In this document: in pieces, positions 25,933-35,321 of the stretch
How positions within the stretch are numbered: the stretch's first letter is position 1
Layout of the letters: each line of letters begins with the position of its first letter
Source: Bacillota bacterium
GTDB taxonomy: Bacteria > Bacillota > Clostridia > Clostridiales > Clostridiaceae
DNA: 64,000 nucleotides
NCBI GenBank assembly: GCA_021781745.1
Contig: JAJXWH010000003.1
Location: 142,343 to 206,342 of the forward strand
Direction: 5' to 3'
Program-made: the position numbers and the translations under genes
The notes under the pieces: model-generated
Told to the model about the DNA's origin: nothing
The model's database searches: none
What the model saw: only the letters and a program-made list of their open reading frames with translations

Positions 25933-28209
25933 CTATTTTTCAAGCATTCCCATAACTATTTTTTCAGCAGTTATTGGTAATGTTCTTATATTTACTTTTG
26001 TAGCATTATATACAGCATTAACTAAAGCTGGTGATGGTGTATTAATTACAATTTCACCTATCGATTTTGCTCCAAATGGTCCACTTGGTTCAAAGCTACT
26101 TTCAAATTCTACCCTTATATTTCCTACATCAAGACGGGTTGGTATTTTGTATTGAAGGAATGAATCATTTCTCATCCTTCCATTCATATCATAAGTAATA
26201 TCTTCATATAAAGCCATTCCAATCCCTTGAACAATTCCACCCTCTGTTTGAATTCGTGCAAGATTTGGATTTATAACAGTTCCACAATCTACAACTGCAA
26301 CACAATCTATTATTTCAAGCTTTCCAGTTAATTTGTCTATTTCAGTTTCCACAATTCCAACCATAAATGGTGGTGGTGAAATTGGTGAAGAATTTGATTC
26401 GCTAGCGCTTAACATACTGCTTCCCGCAAGATATGTTGCATCAGCTAATTCTTTTAAAGTTATGTTTTTATTATCTTCAAGTGAGAATATTTTTTCACCA
26501 TCGAACTCTAAATTCTCAGCTGGGCAGTCAAGGATCTTAGCACTTTCTTCAATTATCTTTTTCCTCAAAGTATCACAAGTCTTAACCACTGCTCCTCCAG
26601 TAATATAAGTGGTACTAGAAGCATAAGAACCTGTATCATATGGTGATTGATCAGTATCAACTCCATGAACAACTATATTATCAACATGACAATCTAAACA
26701 ATCTGCTGCCATTTGAGCAAGTATTGTGTCACATCCCATTCCCATTTCTGATGCCCCTATCATTAAAGTATAGAATCCATCATCATTTAATTTTATCTCA
26801 ACAGCTGCTGTATCTACATTAGATATTCCAGATCCCTGCATAGCCATTGCTACGCCAACTGATCTTACTTTTCCATTTCCCATATCTCTACAAGGATATT
26901 TTTTATCCCAGTCTATCATTTCTTTAGCCTTCTCCAAGCACTTATCTAATGCACAACTCCTAGCAGTTTCATTATAGTAAGCAGGCATAACTTGTCCTTC
27001 TCTTACCATGTTAATTTCTCTTATTTTAATTGGGTCCATATTAAGTTTTGCTGCTAATTCATTAACCGCCGATTCTACTGCAAATAATCCTTGTGTAGCT
27101 CCATATCCCCTATAAGCTCCGCCACCCATAGTATTGGAATATACAACATCAAAATTAAATCTATAAGCACTAGCTTTTCCATAAAGCGGCATTGATTTGT
27201 GTCCAGATAATCCAACTGTAGTTGGGCCATGTTCACCATATGCTCCTGCATTTGATAATGTATAAACATCTATAGCTTTAATTACACCATTTTTATCTGC
27301 ACCTAATCTAACTTTTATCTCCATTTCATGTCTAGGACTTCCGTTAGTCATACTTTCTTTTCTAGTAAAAATCATCTTAGCTGGCTTTCCTGTTTTTAAT
27401 GTTACTATTGCTGGAAAAACTTCAGCTACAACACTTTGCTTAGCACCAAAGCCTCCTCCAATTCTTGGCTTAATTACTCTTATTTTAGATTTTGGTATTT
27501 CAAGAGCATTTGATAATATACGTCTTACATGAAAAGGAATTTGAGTTGAACTTGTTATGTTTAGCCTTCCATAAGTATCTAGTTCAGTAAATGTTCTAAA
27601 AGTTTCCATCATAGCTTGGCTATTAGCTTTTGTATGATAAGTTTCCTCAATTACATAATCACATTTACTTAATTCGTCTTCTACATTTCCAATTTCCATT
27701 TCACCACATGAGCAAATATTTCTTTTTGCATCAGTTCCAACATCGCATAATGATTTAAAATCCTCTTCTGGATGAACTAAAATTTTATTATCTTTAGCTT
27801 CCCTAAAATCCAAAATAGCATCTAGAACTTCATATTTTACTTTAATTAATTTTAGTGCTTTATCTACACATTTATCATTAATACCAGCAACTATAGCTAC
27901 TGGATCCCCAACACATCTAATTCTTTTATCTAAAATTAATCTATCATAAGGGCTTGGCTCTGGATAAGATTGCCCTGCCATAGTAAATCTAGATTTAGGA
28001 ACATCTTTATATGTTAAAATACACTCAATGCCTGGTACCTTACCAGCTATTTCTATGTTAATGTCTTCTACCAAAGCATGAGCATGAGGGCTTCTTAAGA
28101 CTTTTACTATTAAACAATTACTTGGTGCTATATCATCTGTATATACTGGCTTACCTGTTATAAGCGACATCGCATCTTTTTTTCTTATCCCCTTGTTTAC
28201 AAAACTCAT
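25933..28209 (-). CDS. xanthine dehydrogenase-type Mo-binding large subunit (first heterotrimer)
   Basis: A 758-residue molybdopterin-binding subunit of the xanthine dehydrogenase family. It shows the N-terminal a/b hammerhead (TGKPVYTDDI), GGGFGAKQS, GAYRGYGATQ and the active-site glutamate of FGAKSIGE near residue 710. It is the last gene of an FAD - 2Fe-2S - Mo operon (29486 to 25933), 37 bases after the 2Fe-2S gene. The enzyme hydroxylates a purine or another N-heterocycle; the substrate is not readable. Its place between the selenium maturation genes and the Se-dependent xanthine dehydrogenase suggests it also carries the selenium-modified cofactor. Confidence 0.93.
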   Translation of the reverse strand: MSFVNKGIRKKDAMSLITGKPVYTDDIAPSNCLIVKVLRSPHAHALVEDINIEIAGKVPGIECILTYKDVPKSRFTMAGQSYPEPSPYDRLILDKRIRCVGDPVAIVAGINDKCVDKALKLIKVKYEVLDAILDFREAKDNKILVHPEEDFKSLCDVGTDAKRNICSCGEMEIGNVEDELSKCDYVIEETYHTKANSQAMMETFRTFTELDTYGRLNITSSTQIPFHVRRILSNALEIPKSKIRVIKPRIGGGFGAKQSVVAEVFPAIVTLKTGKPAKMIFTRKESMTNGSPRHEMEIKVRLGADKNGVIKAIDVYTLSNAGAYGEHGPTTVGLSGHKSMPLYGKASAYRFNFDVVYSNTMGGGAYRGYGATQGLFAVESAVNELAAKLNMDPIKIREINMVREGQVMPAYYNETARSCALDKCLEKAKEMIDWDKKYPCRDMGNGKVRSVGVAMAMQGSGISNVDTAAVEIKLNDDGFYTLMIGASEMGMGCDTILAQMAADCLDCHVDNIVVHGVDTDQSPYDTGSYASSTTYITGGAVVKTCDTLRKKIIEESAKILDCPAENLEFDGEKIFSLEDNKNITLKELADATYLAGSSMLSASESNSSPISPPPFMVGIVETEIDKLTGKLEIIDCVAVVDCGTVINPNLARIQTEGGIVQGIGMALYEDITYDMNGRMRNDSFLQYKIPTRLDVGNIRVEFESSFEPSGPFGAKSIGEIVINTPSPALVNAVYNATKVNIRTLPITAEKIVMGMLEK

Positions 28210-28246
28210 TTTAATTCTCCTTATTTAATAATTAATTGTTTATTTC

Positions 28247-28696
28247 TTAATTTATATTTAAATACTTCTTTACTGCTCTTAGTTGACTCATATATCCTGT
28301 GCAGCGACATAAATTTCCTACAAGATATTGTTTAATTTCTTCTTCAGTTGGATTTTTCAACTCTTTTTTCATTGCTAAAACATTCATCACAAATCCTGGA
28401 CTGCAAAAACCGCATTGTTCTGCTCCTTGATCTGCCATAAATGCTCCGAATTCTTCCGCCTCATCCTGCAAACCTTCAATAGTTGTTACATGAAATCCGT
28501 TTGCTTTAACAGCTAACGTACTACATGATAAAATTGGTTTTCCTTCTAAATGCACAGTACATAATCCACAATTTGCAGTTTCGCATCCTCTTTTAACGCT
28601 GTAAAATCCCTTACTTCTTAAATAATCAATTAGCAACATATCAACTTGTATATCATCTTCAAACAATTTATTATTTATCCACAATTTAATTTGCAT
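28247..28696 (-). CDS. [2Fe-2S] subunit of molybdenum hydroxylase (first heterotrimer)
   Basis: A 149-residue ferredoxin-like subunit with the usual two clusters. The plant-type site is in GCETANCGLC plus a cysteine in ILSCSTLA, and the helical-domain site is in CGFCSPG and LCRCTGY. It passes electrons from the Mo centre to the FAD subunit encoded just upstream; the two genes overlap by 11 bases. AGGAGG precedes the ATG. Confidence 0.95.
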   Translation of the reverse strand: MQIKLWINNKLFEDDIQVDMLLIDYLRSKGFYSVKRGCETANCGLCTVHLEGKPILSCSTLAVKANGFHVTTIEGLQDEAEEFGAFMADQGAEQCGFCSPGFVMNVLAMKKELKNPTEEEIKQYLVGNLCRCTGYMSQLRAVKKYLNIN

Positions 28697-29486
28697 AAGT
28701 GCCTCCTACAATTTCCTCTATTGCTCTATTAATAAATACTTTAGCTAAAATTTGCCTATACTCCTTACTACCTCGCATGTTACTTCCAAATTTCACATTT
28801 TTAGCGATATCGCTTAATAAAGAATCAATTTCTTCCTTACTTGGAACTTCACTAAGTATCTCTTCTGAACTACTTACAACCATCGCTCTTTGTGGTCTAG
28901 CCCCTAATACTATTTTCCATTTACCTTCATTTCTAGAAACTGCTACTGCTAATGTTGGAATATCTGTAGCACTCATTCTATGTGTCAAATATGATACTGA
29001 TCTAGAATCTTTCTTTATTATTATTCTTAATAAAATATCATTATCATACTGCATATCCTTATATATTTCTAATGGAATTATTCCACCTTTATAAAGCTCT
29101 ACATAAGTATCTAAGGCGATTAATACTGTTAAAATATCAGAAAAACCAAAACGTGAGTAAATGCTTCCTCCAATAGTTGCACAGTTTCTAAACTGTACTC
29201 CAACTATATGGATTAGAGATTTAGCTATTGCGCCATTAAAATAGGAATTTAGCGATTTATGAACTTCTAATTCTCTTAATGTACACATGCATCCTATTTT
29301 AAAAGATTCTTCATCTTCTTCAATTTTATTTAGCCCAACCTTAGATAAATCAATTGCTGTATCAATATTACGGTTTCCCATTTTAAGCCAAGCTATTCCA
29401 CCTAAAATAGTATTATTTCTTTTTTGGTTTAATTCGTATGCTTGTTCCAGGTTTTCCACTACAACATAATTCTTAATAGTAAACAA
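28686..29486 (-). CDS. FAD-binding subunit of molybdenum hydroxylase (first heterotrimer)
   Basis: A 266-residue CO-dehydrogenase/xanthine-dehydrogenase medium-chain flavoprotein. The FAD-binding loops ILGGIAWLKMG and FRNCATIGGSIYSRFGFSD are visible, and the C-terminal part matches the CO dehydrogenase flavoprotein domain. I place the start at a TTG with GGAGG ten bases upstream; no ATG fits. It is the first gene of the FAD - 2Fe-2S - Mo operon. Confidence 0.92.
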   Translation of the reverse strand: MFTIKNYVVVENLEQAYELNQKRNNTILGGIAWLKMGNRNIDTAIDLSKVGLNKIEEDEESFKIGCMCTLRELEVHKSLNSYFNGAIAKSLIHIVGVQFRNCATIGGSIYSRFGFSDILTVLIALDTYVELYKGGIIPLEIYKDMQYDNDILLRIIIKKDSRSVSYLTHRMSATDIPTLAVAVSRNEGKWKIVLGARPQRAMVVSSSEEILSEVPSKEEIDSLLSDIAKNVKFGSNMRGSKEYRQILAKVFINRAIEEIVGGTYAN

Positions 29487-29882
29487 ATTCCTCTTACCTC
29501 CGTTTTATTTCATATGTAAAAATATTTTCAATAATTAATTACTAATTTTCTATATAGCATTTTAATAAATATTTTAGTTGAATTTAATACATCAAAATAT
29601 CCACCAAACATATTACAAAGATAATTTAGTGGATGTTTTAAAATTTTTAATATTTCATAAAAATTTTCTGCTGTCTTAGCACTTATTTTACAATTTTCTC
29701 ACTTATATTTAGATAATGAATATAAATAAGTTTAGTATTTGTAAATTAATTTTATCACACTTATCATTCATATTCTAGTACTTTTTGTCGTTATTTCGCG
29801 TAAATGTTCGCCTTATTCCTATACTTATACAATTTTATAACTCTAAAGTTCGCATTAAAAAAAGAGATGAGTTATCAGCTGT
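29487..29882. other. leader gap before the first heterotrimer operon
   Basis: About 396 bases without a gene. A hairpin with arms ATCCAC/GTGGAT lies at about 29593-29634, upstream of the FAD gene, and could be a leader structure. The right end holds the terminator of the MocA-like gene. I see no sigma-54 boxes here. Confidence 0.55.
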
Positions 29883-29896
29883 TCATCTCTTTTTTT
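29857..29896 (-). terminator. terminator of the MocA-like gene
   Basis: Arms AGAGATGA/TCATCTCT (29863-29870, 29883-29890) with A/T flanks give a strong stem followed by TTTTTTT on the minus strand. The TGA stop of the gene lies in the stem. Confidence 0.8.
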
Positions 29897-30461
29897 CTAT
29901 ATCATATAATTCTTTTTTCGTATCAATGTCTGTCACTTCTAATTTATCATAAATTTCAGTTGTTACTAAATCATCTAAGTTTTTATTTATTATATACTTT
30001 CCGCCAATATCACCTTTTAAGTTCAGCAAATCATTTTTATATCTATTTGAAAAAATAGTCGGATTACATAGATTCCCCTTATATTCGACGCAAGCTAATC
30101 CTTTGTGACCTTTAACGAATTCATTTACTAATTCCTCTATGCTCTCTAACGATATAAATGGTTGATCGCATACCATAAACATATATGCATCTGCATCTTT
30201 AGAACTTTGCACTCCAAGTTTAATTGAATGAGATATTCCAAGCTCGCTATTATAATTCATAATAACTTCCATGTTGTACTTTGACAATGCTGCTTTAATT
30301 TCCTCATATTGTGTTACTACAATTATTTTATTAAAGCTTATTTTCGAAACTATATCAATCGCATTCATATACATAGGCTTATTATTAATTATAGTAAGCA
30401 ATTTATTTCCTTCAAATCTACTACTATTTCCTGCCGCTAGTAAAATTAAATTTATTTTCAT
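29883..30461 (-). CDS. MocA/YgfJ-like molybdenum cofactor nucleotidyltransferase
   Basis: A 192-residue nucleotidyltransferase of the GlmU/MobA fold. The N-terminal LLAAGNSSRFEGNKLL loop binds the nucleotide, and MFMVCDQPFIS carries the metal-binding aspartate. MocA proteins turn molybdopterin into its cytosine dinucleotide form, and the YgfJ-type group is linked to selenium-dependent molybdenum hydroxylases. It is encoded upstream of the first heterotrimer and downstream of selD, which fits a role in finishing the hydroxylase cofactor. CTP preference is inferred from the family. Confidence 0.9.
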   Translation of the reverse strand: MKINLILLAAGNSSRFEGNKLLTIINNKPMYMNAIDIVSKISFNKIIVVTQYEEIKAALSKYNMEVIMNYNSELGISHSIKLGVQSSKDADAYMFMVCDQPFISLESIEELVNEFVKGHKGLACVEYKGNLCNPTIFSNRYKNDLLNLKGDIGGKYIINKNLDDLVTTEIYDKLEVTDIDTKKELYDIEKKR

Positions 30462-30582
30462 TATGTTAATCTTTCAATTATACCTCCAAGTAAACTTTTG
30501 TATAATTCCTTTCATCACTTTATTTAAATTTTCCATTTAGAGTACATCATCCATTACTCATAATTTTTATTTCTATTTGTTA

Positions 30583-31620
30583 TTATTTAATAATTATATG
30601 TTTATCACCCTTATCAACAACTTGCCCAATTACTTTTGCATATGAAGTAAATGCTTCAATTCTTGATAAATACTCACTAACATTTTTTTCTGGAATTGAA
30701 ATCAATAAGCCGCCTGAAGTTTGTGGATCCATTAAAACATCTTGAAGTTCCTGTTTAATATCTGAAGCCAAAGTGAATTTACCATTTAAATAATCAAGAT
30801 TATTATACATCCCCTCAGGTATGATACCCATTTTAGCATAGCCTAAAGCTCCCTCGATAATGGGTACGCAATCACTAAAAATCTCTATAGTTTTATTACT
30901 GCCGCTTGCCATTTCATAACTATGACCAATTAAACTAAACCCAGTTATATCAGTACATGAATGTATCTCGAGTCCAGACATGCATTCTTTAGCATATTTA
31001 TTCAATGTGGTCATTATAGATGTTATCTCTTTTATTTTGCTTTCAGTTAACAATTCTGCTTTAGCTGCAGTATTCATTATTCCAATACCTAATGGTTTAG
31101 TGAGTATAAGCATATCTCCGCTCTGTGCATTGCTATTTGAAAGTATCTCACTTGGATGTGCAAATCCACTTACACAAAGACCATATTTAGGAGTTGGATC
31201 TGAGATAGTATGCCCTCCAGCGATTACCGCACCCGCTTCCTTAACTTTGTCATATCCACCAGCAAGAATATCATGCATAATTGATGTATCTAAGCAGGAA
31301 GGAAAGCAAAGTAAATTCATAGCTATTGCTGGATTTCCACCCATTGCATAAATATCACTAAGAGCATTAGCGGCTGCAATTTGACCAAAAGCATATGGAT
31401 CATCAACCATTGGCGGAAAAAAATCCACTGTTTGAATTGCCACTGTATTATCATTAATTTTATATACACAGGCATCATCATTAGTATCAAATCCAACAAG
31501 CAAATTAGAATTTTCAAATCTAGGCAGCTTCCTTAAAACATTATGAAGTACACCAGGACCAATTTTTGCAGCACATCCTGAAGTTTTAACTAGACTAGTA
31601 AGTTTAATATTCTTTGACAT
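30583..31620 (-). CDS. selD: selenide, water dikinase (selenophosphate synthetase)
   Basis: A 345-residue SelD that makes selenophosphate from selenide and ATP. The catalytic pair is C16 and K19 (TSGCAAKIGPG); here the residue is cysteine, not selenocysteine. The GFDTNDDACVY and QTVDFFPPMVDDPYAFGQIA segments, each with metal-binding aspartates, and the AGGHTISDP loop follow. It sits with yedF, yqeB, yqeC and mocA, so its selenophosphate is probably used for the labile selenium cofactor of the hydroxylases, although it could also serve selenocysteine or selenouridine made elsewhere. No selA, selB or tRNA-Sec is in the window. Confidence 0.97.
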   Translation of the reverse strand: MSKNIKLTSLVKTSGCAAKIGPGVLHNVLRKLPRFENSNLLVGFDTNDDACVYKINDNTVAIQTVDFFPPMVDDPYAFGQIAAANALSDIYAMGGNPAIAMNLLCFPSCLDTSIMHDILAGGYDKVKEAGAVIAGGHTISDPTPKYGLCVSGFAHPSEILSNSNAQSGDMLILTKPLGIGIMNTAAKAELLTESKIKEITSIMTTLNKYAKECMSGLEIHSCTDITGFSLIGHSYEMASGSNKTIEIFSDCVPIIEGALGYAKMGIIPEGMYNNLDYLNGKFTLASDIKQELQDVLMDPQTSGGLLISIPEKNVSEYLSRIEAFTSYAKVIGQVVDKGDKHIIIK

Positions 31621-31667
31621 ATAACACCCCGTTTTATCAGTTTACAGTTTACAGTTGCTTGCTCTTG

Positions 31668-32285
31668 CTAAAGTGTAATAACTTTTGATGATTCTTTCAT
31701 AGCATTTGTTATGTCATACATATTGCTTATTTTTCCTACCTTTAAGCTGCTTTCTAATTTATAAAAATTAAGACATGCTCCACAAGTTAGTATTTCAACA
31801 CCTTTATTTTCTAAATCCTTAAGATGTTCTATCGCTTGTTCATTTAAAGTTGGGACTTTTACACCATCATTCATAAATAAAATTGATTTAGGTAAATCTT
31901 CACCTTCTGCTATTGTATAGAAAAACATTTTTATTAGTGATTTTCCAAGTTCTTCATTTCCAGCTCCGATAATTTCTTTTCCTATAAAGACAGACCAAGT
32001 GCCTGTATGAGTATTATTCCCCTTTAATTTTTCTAATACTTGATTACATTCTACACACTCACTATCCTTGCTTTTGTTACTTAAAAATGTAACTTTAAAT
32101 ACATTATTATCTTCTTTTATATATGTTGATAAACCTTGGCTGTTAGCTAATTTTTCAAGATTCTGTACTGCTATTTTGTTATCAACTTCAACAATAAAGT
32201 CCCTAACTCCTTTATCTATTTCTTTTTTTGCCATTATTACTGGAGTTGGACATTCTTTTCCTTTAGCATCAATTACTTTATTCAT
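31668..32285 (-). CDS. yedF: selenium metabolism protein YedF (TusA-like + DsrE-like)
   Basis: A 205-residue two-domain protein. Residues 1-75 are a TusA-like sulfur-carrier domain with the active CPTPVIMAKK motif (Cys13). The second half is DsrE/F-like, with a cysteine in LTCGACLNFY. This fusion is the YedF family that co-occurs with SelD and selenium-dependent hydroxylases. It probably carries selenium or sulfur as persulfide/selenide to the cofactor. AAGGAG precedes the ATG. It lies 47 bases upstream of selD. Confidence 0.93.
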   Translation of the reverse strand: MNKVIDAKGKECPTPVIMAKKEIDKGVRDFIVEVDNKIAVQNLEKLANSQGLSTYIKEDNNVFKVTFLSNKSKDSECVECNQVLEKLKGNNTHTGTWSVFIGKEIIGAGNEELGKSLIKMFFYTIAEGEDLPKSILFMNDGVKVPTLNEQAIEHLKDLENKGVEILTCGACLNFYKLESSLKVGKISNMYDITNAMKESSKVITL

Positions 32286-32333
32286 ATTTTAATTATCTCC
32301 TTATTAAATTTAATTGAACATATAGCATTATTA

Positions 32334-33125
32334 TTAATTTTTTTGAGCATTACTAAAAAATAATATTCCCTCCAAAACACCACCCGCAATAGATCTTGCT
32401 TTATCTGATATTGTAAAACAGTGATTCCTTTCACATCTTGGATCTATATCACCACTCTTCATACCTTTATAGACTTCTAATCCTTCTTGAAGCATTCCGC
32501 GTACTATTCCATTTAACTGGGCGTAAATTGGAGTGTTATTCACATATGCTACAATATCTCCTTTTTCAACGTAATCTCCTATTTTAGATACCGGTATAAT
32601 TTCGCCATCATCTTCAGCTCTTATTATTCTTTCTATTGTATAACCACCTATATTCCCTGGAATTCCAGTATTGGGTATAGCACTTCCCTTATATATTGCT
32701 TTTCCCAAATAATGACCCCTTTGTGTTTCAACAACGCAATGACAATCAATTCCCGCTTCAAATCCTGGCCCAAGTGCAATTACAATTTTGGCATCATTAA
32801 TGTTCGTTCCCAAATTTTTCTTTGCAATTATAGCATCAATTACTACATCAGGTTTGATATCCTCTATGATTCTTGCATTTTCATCCGCTATGACAGCTAT
32901 ATCTCCATTTTTAATAATATTATAAATATCATCTTTTTTATATGCTAAAATAGCTCTTACCCCTTCAACATCTGCTTCCTTATCGTATACCGCCTGTGAA
33001 AAAGCTACTGTTCTTCTTACCGTCGTTGGCTTGGGAATTTCCGTCATAACTATATCAAATCCACATTTATTCAATCTATGAGCTACCCCTGTTGCTAAAT
33101 CTCCAGCACCTTTTATTAATATCAT
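32334..33125 (-). CDS. yqeB: selenium-dependent molybdenum cofactor protein YqeB
   Basis: A 263-residue member of the EF2563/YqeB family. It begins MILIKGAGDLATGVAHRL, a Rossmann-type nucleotide-binding start, followed by a second half (GGYTIERIIRAEDDGEI, YVEKGDIVAYV, CFTISDKARSIAGGVLEG) typical of the family. The gene is found only with selenium-dependent molybdenum hydroxylases and is thought to help make or load their cofactor. AGGAG lies 15 bases before the ATG at 33123-33125, which is longer than usual; a GTG ten codons upstream is the other possible start. It sits between yqeC and yedF. Confidence 0.88.
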   Translation of the reverse strand: MILIKGAGDLATGVAHRLNKCGFDIVMTEIPKPTTVRRTVAFSQAVYDKEADVEGVRAILAYKKDDIYNIIKNGDIAVIADENARIIEDIKPDVVIDAIIAKKNLGTNINDAKIVIALGPGFEAGIDCHCVVETQRGHYLGKAIYKGSAIPNTGIPGNIGGYTIERIIRAEDDGEIIPVSKIGDYVEKGDIVAYVNNTPIYAQLNGIVRGMLQEGLEVYKGMKSGDIDPRCERNHCFTISDKARSIAGGVLEGILFFSNAQKN

Positions 33126-33169
33126 ATCTATATTTGTATTCTCCTTTCCAAACACTATGACTCGTAAGC

Positions 33170-33943
33170 TTATATTTTTTCTTTAAAGGTAGTTAATATC
33201 AACTCATTTAATCCTAATTCACAAAATTCACTTGATATCTTTTCAGCTATTCTTAATAATTTCTCATTATCTACCTTATTTATAATAACCTTATAATAAC
33301 AGTGCACATCTTTTTTCTGGCCATTAGAGCTTAATAGTATTAGAGCAATATCTTTTTCGTTAATAACATGATTTTTGTTAACATTTAAAATACTTGCGAC
33401 TAAATTAGGTCTATGACAAATTTCTTCTATTGACTTTCCAAATGCATCGATACCACACACTCCAATAACCAAACTGCTTCCTTCTAAAATTACTGGTTCA
33501 TGTTCTGCTGGAGCCTTTAAGGGAAACCTCTTTGATCCATCTGCTTCAACTAAAACAAAATCAGCTAGCTCTATAAGTTTTTTTGCCTCATTTAATGGAA
33601 GACCAGTTATCTTTTCTAATTCCTCTTTATTGGCATCCATATCTTTTGGGGATGCCTTCAATCCAACTGTAACTAAATTATCATACTTTAAGAAATTAAT
33701 AATATCTTCTTTCTTCCCAGTAAGTACCACGTTACTTTGGGGCATAAACATATGAGTAGTTGTGGTTATGATCACCTTTTTTCCTAATTTACTTAGCTCA
33801 TTTCCTAATTCATAAATTAAACTTGTCTTCCCACCTCCACCAACAAATGAAATAATCTGATTTTTATTCTCATTTATTTTTAAGGCCTTTATTAATGAAT
33901 TTTGTTCCTTTGCTAATCCATTAATACATTCAAAAACTTTCAT
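33170..33943 (-). CDS. yqeC: selenium cofactor biosynthesis protein YqeC
   Basis: A 257-residue P-loop protein. The nucleotide-binding motif FVGGGGKTSL lies near residue 37, with ITTTTHMF after it and LVEADGSKRFPLKAP at about 130, the family hallmark. YqeC occurs with YqeB in genomes with selenium-dependent molybdenum hydroxylases. I chose the ATG at 33941-33943, six bases after AGGTG. It is the first gene of yqeC-yqeB-yedF-selD-mocA, and is divergent from the permease gene. Confidence 0.9.
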   Translation of the reverse strand: MKVFECINGLAKEQNSLIKALKINENKNQIISFVGGGGKTSLIYELGNELSKLGKKVIITTTTHMFMPQSNVVLTGKKEDIINFLKYDNLVTVGLKASPKDMDANKEELEKITGLPLNEAKKLIELADFVLVEADGSKRFPLKAPAEHEPVILEGSSLVIGVCGIDAFGKSIEEICHRPNLVASILNVNKNHVINEKDIALILLSSNGQKKDVHCYYKVIINKVDNEKLLRIAEKISSEFCELGLNELILTTFKEKI

Positions 33944-34185
33944 TCTTTTCACCTAATTAATATTAAACTACTTTTCTGAATTTAAAATAAGTAAACAGAA
34001 AAGTTCAAATTCTTTACTTTATATTATACCATCATTCGATAATTAGTAATATTTTTTGTATATTTATTATATTTCACTATATATAATGTAGTTTTATAAA
34101 AAAATATTATATCAAATTTTATTGATTTTTGACGAACTTAAAGATAAACTTACTTATTATATTAAACTTTATATTGGGGGTAAAA

Positions 34186-35259
34186 ATGTCACAAACAATA
34201 AATAATAATACTTTGAATAGCTCATTAAATCAAAAAAATATTAAATTATTAGTCCTTTTTATACTTATAGTGGCAAGCGGATTATTTTATGTTAAGTGGT
34301 CACCTTATTATGCAAAAGCATTTATAGCCGCATCTAAACATTCAATTGGAGATTCAATAATATCAGGCAAGGCTGCTGTTGCACCTCCGCCATCTTTTGC
34401 AGCTGCAACATTGTACATGACTTCCTATTTTACATCTGTGTGGAAAGCAGTAATCTTGGGATTATTAATAGGCTCCCTTGTTCAGGTGCTATTTCCTAAG
34501 GCTTGGATTAAAAAAACTCTTGGAAGTGAAAATATTAAAAGTACAGTTTTTGCAGGATTAACATCACTTCCAGGCATGATGTGTACATGCTGTGCAGCAC
34601 CAGTTACTGTTGGTCTTAAAAAATCATCAGCCTCAACTAATGGAGCCCTTGCTTTCTTCTTAGGTAACCCAACTCTTAATCCAGCTACCATAATATTTAT
34701 AGGATTTGTTCTAGGCTGGAAATTTGCCATATTAAGAGTAATAATGGGCATAGTACTAGTTTTAGGAATATCAACTCTTTCATCAAAGTTCAGTAAGGAC
34801 GAACAAACTGACATTGAACTATTAAATTCTGAATCTAAAACATTAGAAAACACAGATAATTTGTTGATTAAATGGTTAAAAGCATTATTACAATTAGTTA
34901 TAGATACCATACCAGCGTATTTAATTGTAGTTGCAATCTTGGGTGCGTTTAGAGCATGGTTATTCCCTGCTGTTAACCCTGCATGGGGGAATAGTTTTTT
35001 AATAATTATAGGATTGGCTATAGCAGGTACATTATTCGTTATACCAACGGCAGGAGAAATACCAATAATTCAAGCTTTAATGGCTCTTGGTCTTGGAACT
35101 GGACCAGCTGCAGCCTTACTTATAACTTTACCAGCAGTTAGTCTTCCATCATTATTACTTGTAAAAAGAGCATTTCCAACACGCATACTTATATTTGTAG
35201 GAACTGCCACTGCAATAATTGGTATCATAAGTGGATTCATAGGTATGGCTGTTTTATAA
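34186..35259 (+). CDS. permease of the DUF318/ArsP-like family
   Basis: A 357-residue membrane protein with eight or so hydrophobic segments. It carries two similar half-signatures: a LPGMMCTCCAAPVTVGLKKS stretch with three cysteines and a downstream FLGNPTLNPAT, and in the second half VIPTAGEIPIIQALMALG. This is the pattern of the predicted-permease family that includes ArsP (organoarsenical efflux). GGGGG lies before the ATG at 34186. It is divergent from yqeC and beside the hydroxylase genes, so movement of a selenium, sulfur or metal compound is a reasonable guess. The substrate is unknown. Confidence 0.8.
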   Translation: MSQTINNNTLNSSLNQKNIKLLVLFILIVASGLFYVKWSPYYAKAFIAASKHSIGDSIISGKAAVAPPPSFAAATLYMTSYFTSVWKAVILGLLIGSLVQVLFPKAWIKKTLGSENIKSTVFAGLTSLPGMMCTCCAAPVTVGLKKSSASTNGALAFFLGNPTLNPATIIFIGFVLGWKFAILRVIMGIVLVLGISTLSSKFSKDEQTDIELLNSESKTLENTDNLLIKWLKALLQLVIDTIPAYLIVVAILGAFRAWLFPAVNPAWGNSFLIIIGLAIAGTLFVIPTAGEIPIIQALMALGLGTGPAAALLITLPAVSLPSLLLVKRAFPTRILIFVGTATAIIGIISGFIGMAVL

Positions 35260-35281
35260 TTAAATGTATTGTACACTTTTT

Positions 35282-35321
35282 AAAAAGAAGAACTACCCAT
35301 AAACAGGTAGTTTTTCTTTTT
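35282..35321. terminator. bidirectional terminator
   Basis: Arms AACTACC/GGTAGTT with flanking A and T runs (AAAAAGAAG on one side, TTTTTCTTTTT on the other) between the converging permease and second heterotrimer FAD genes. Confidence 0.85.
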
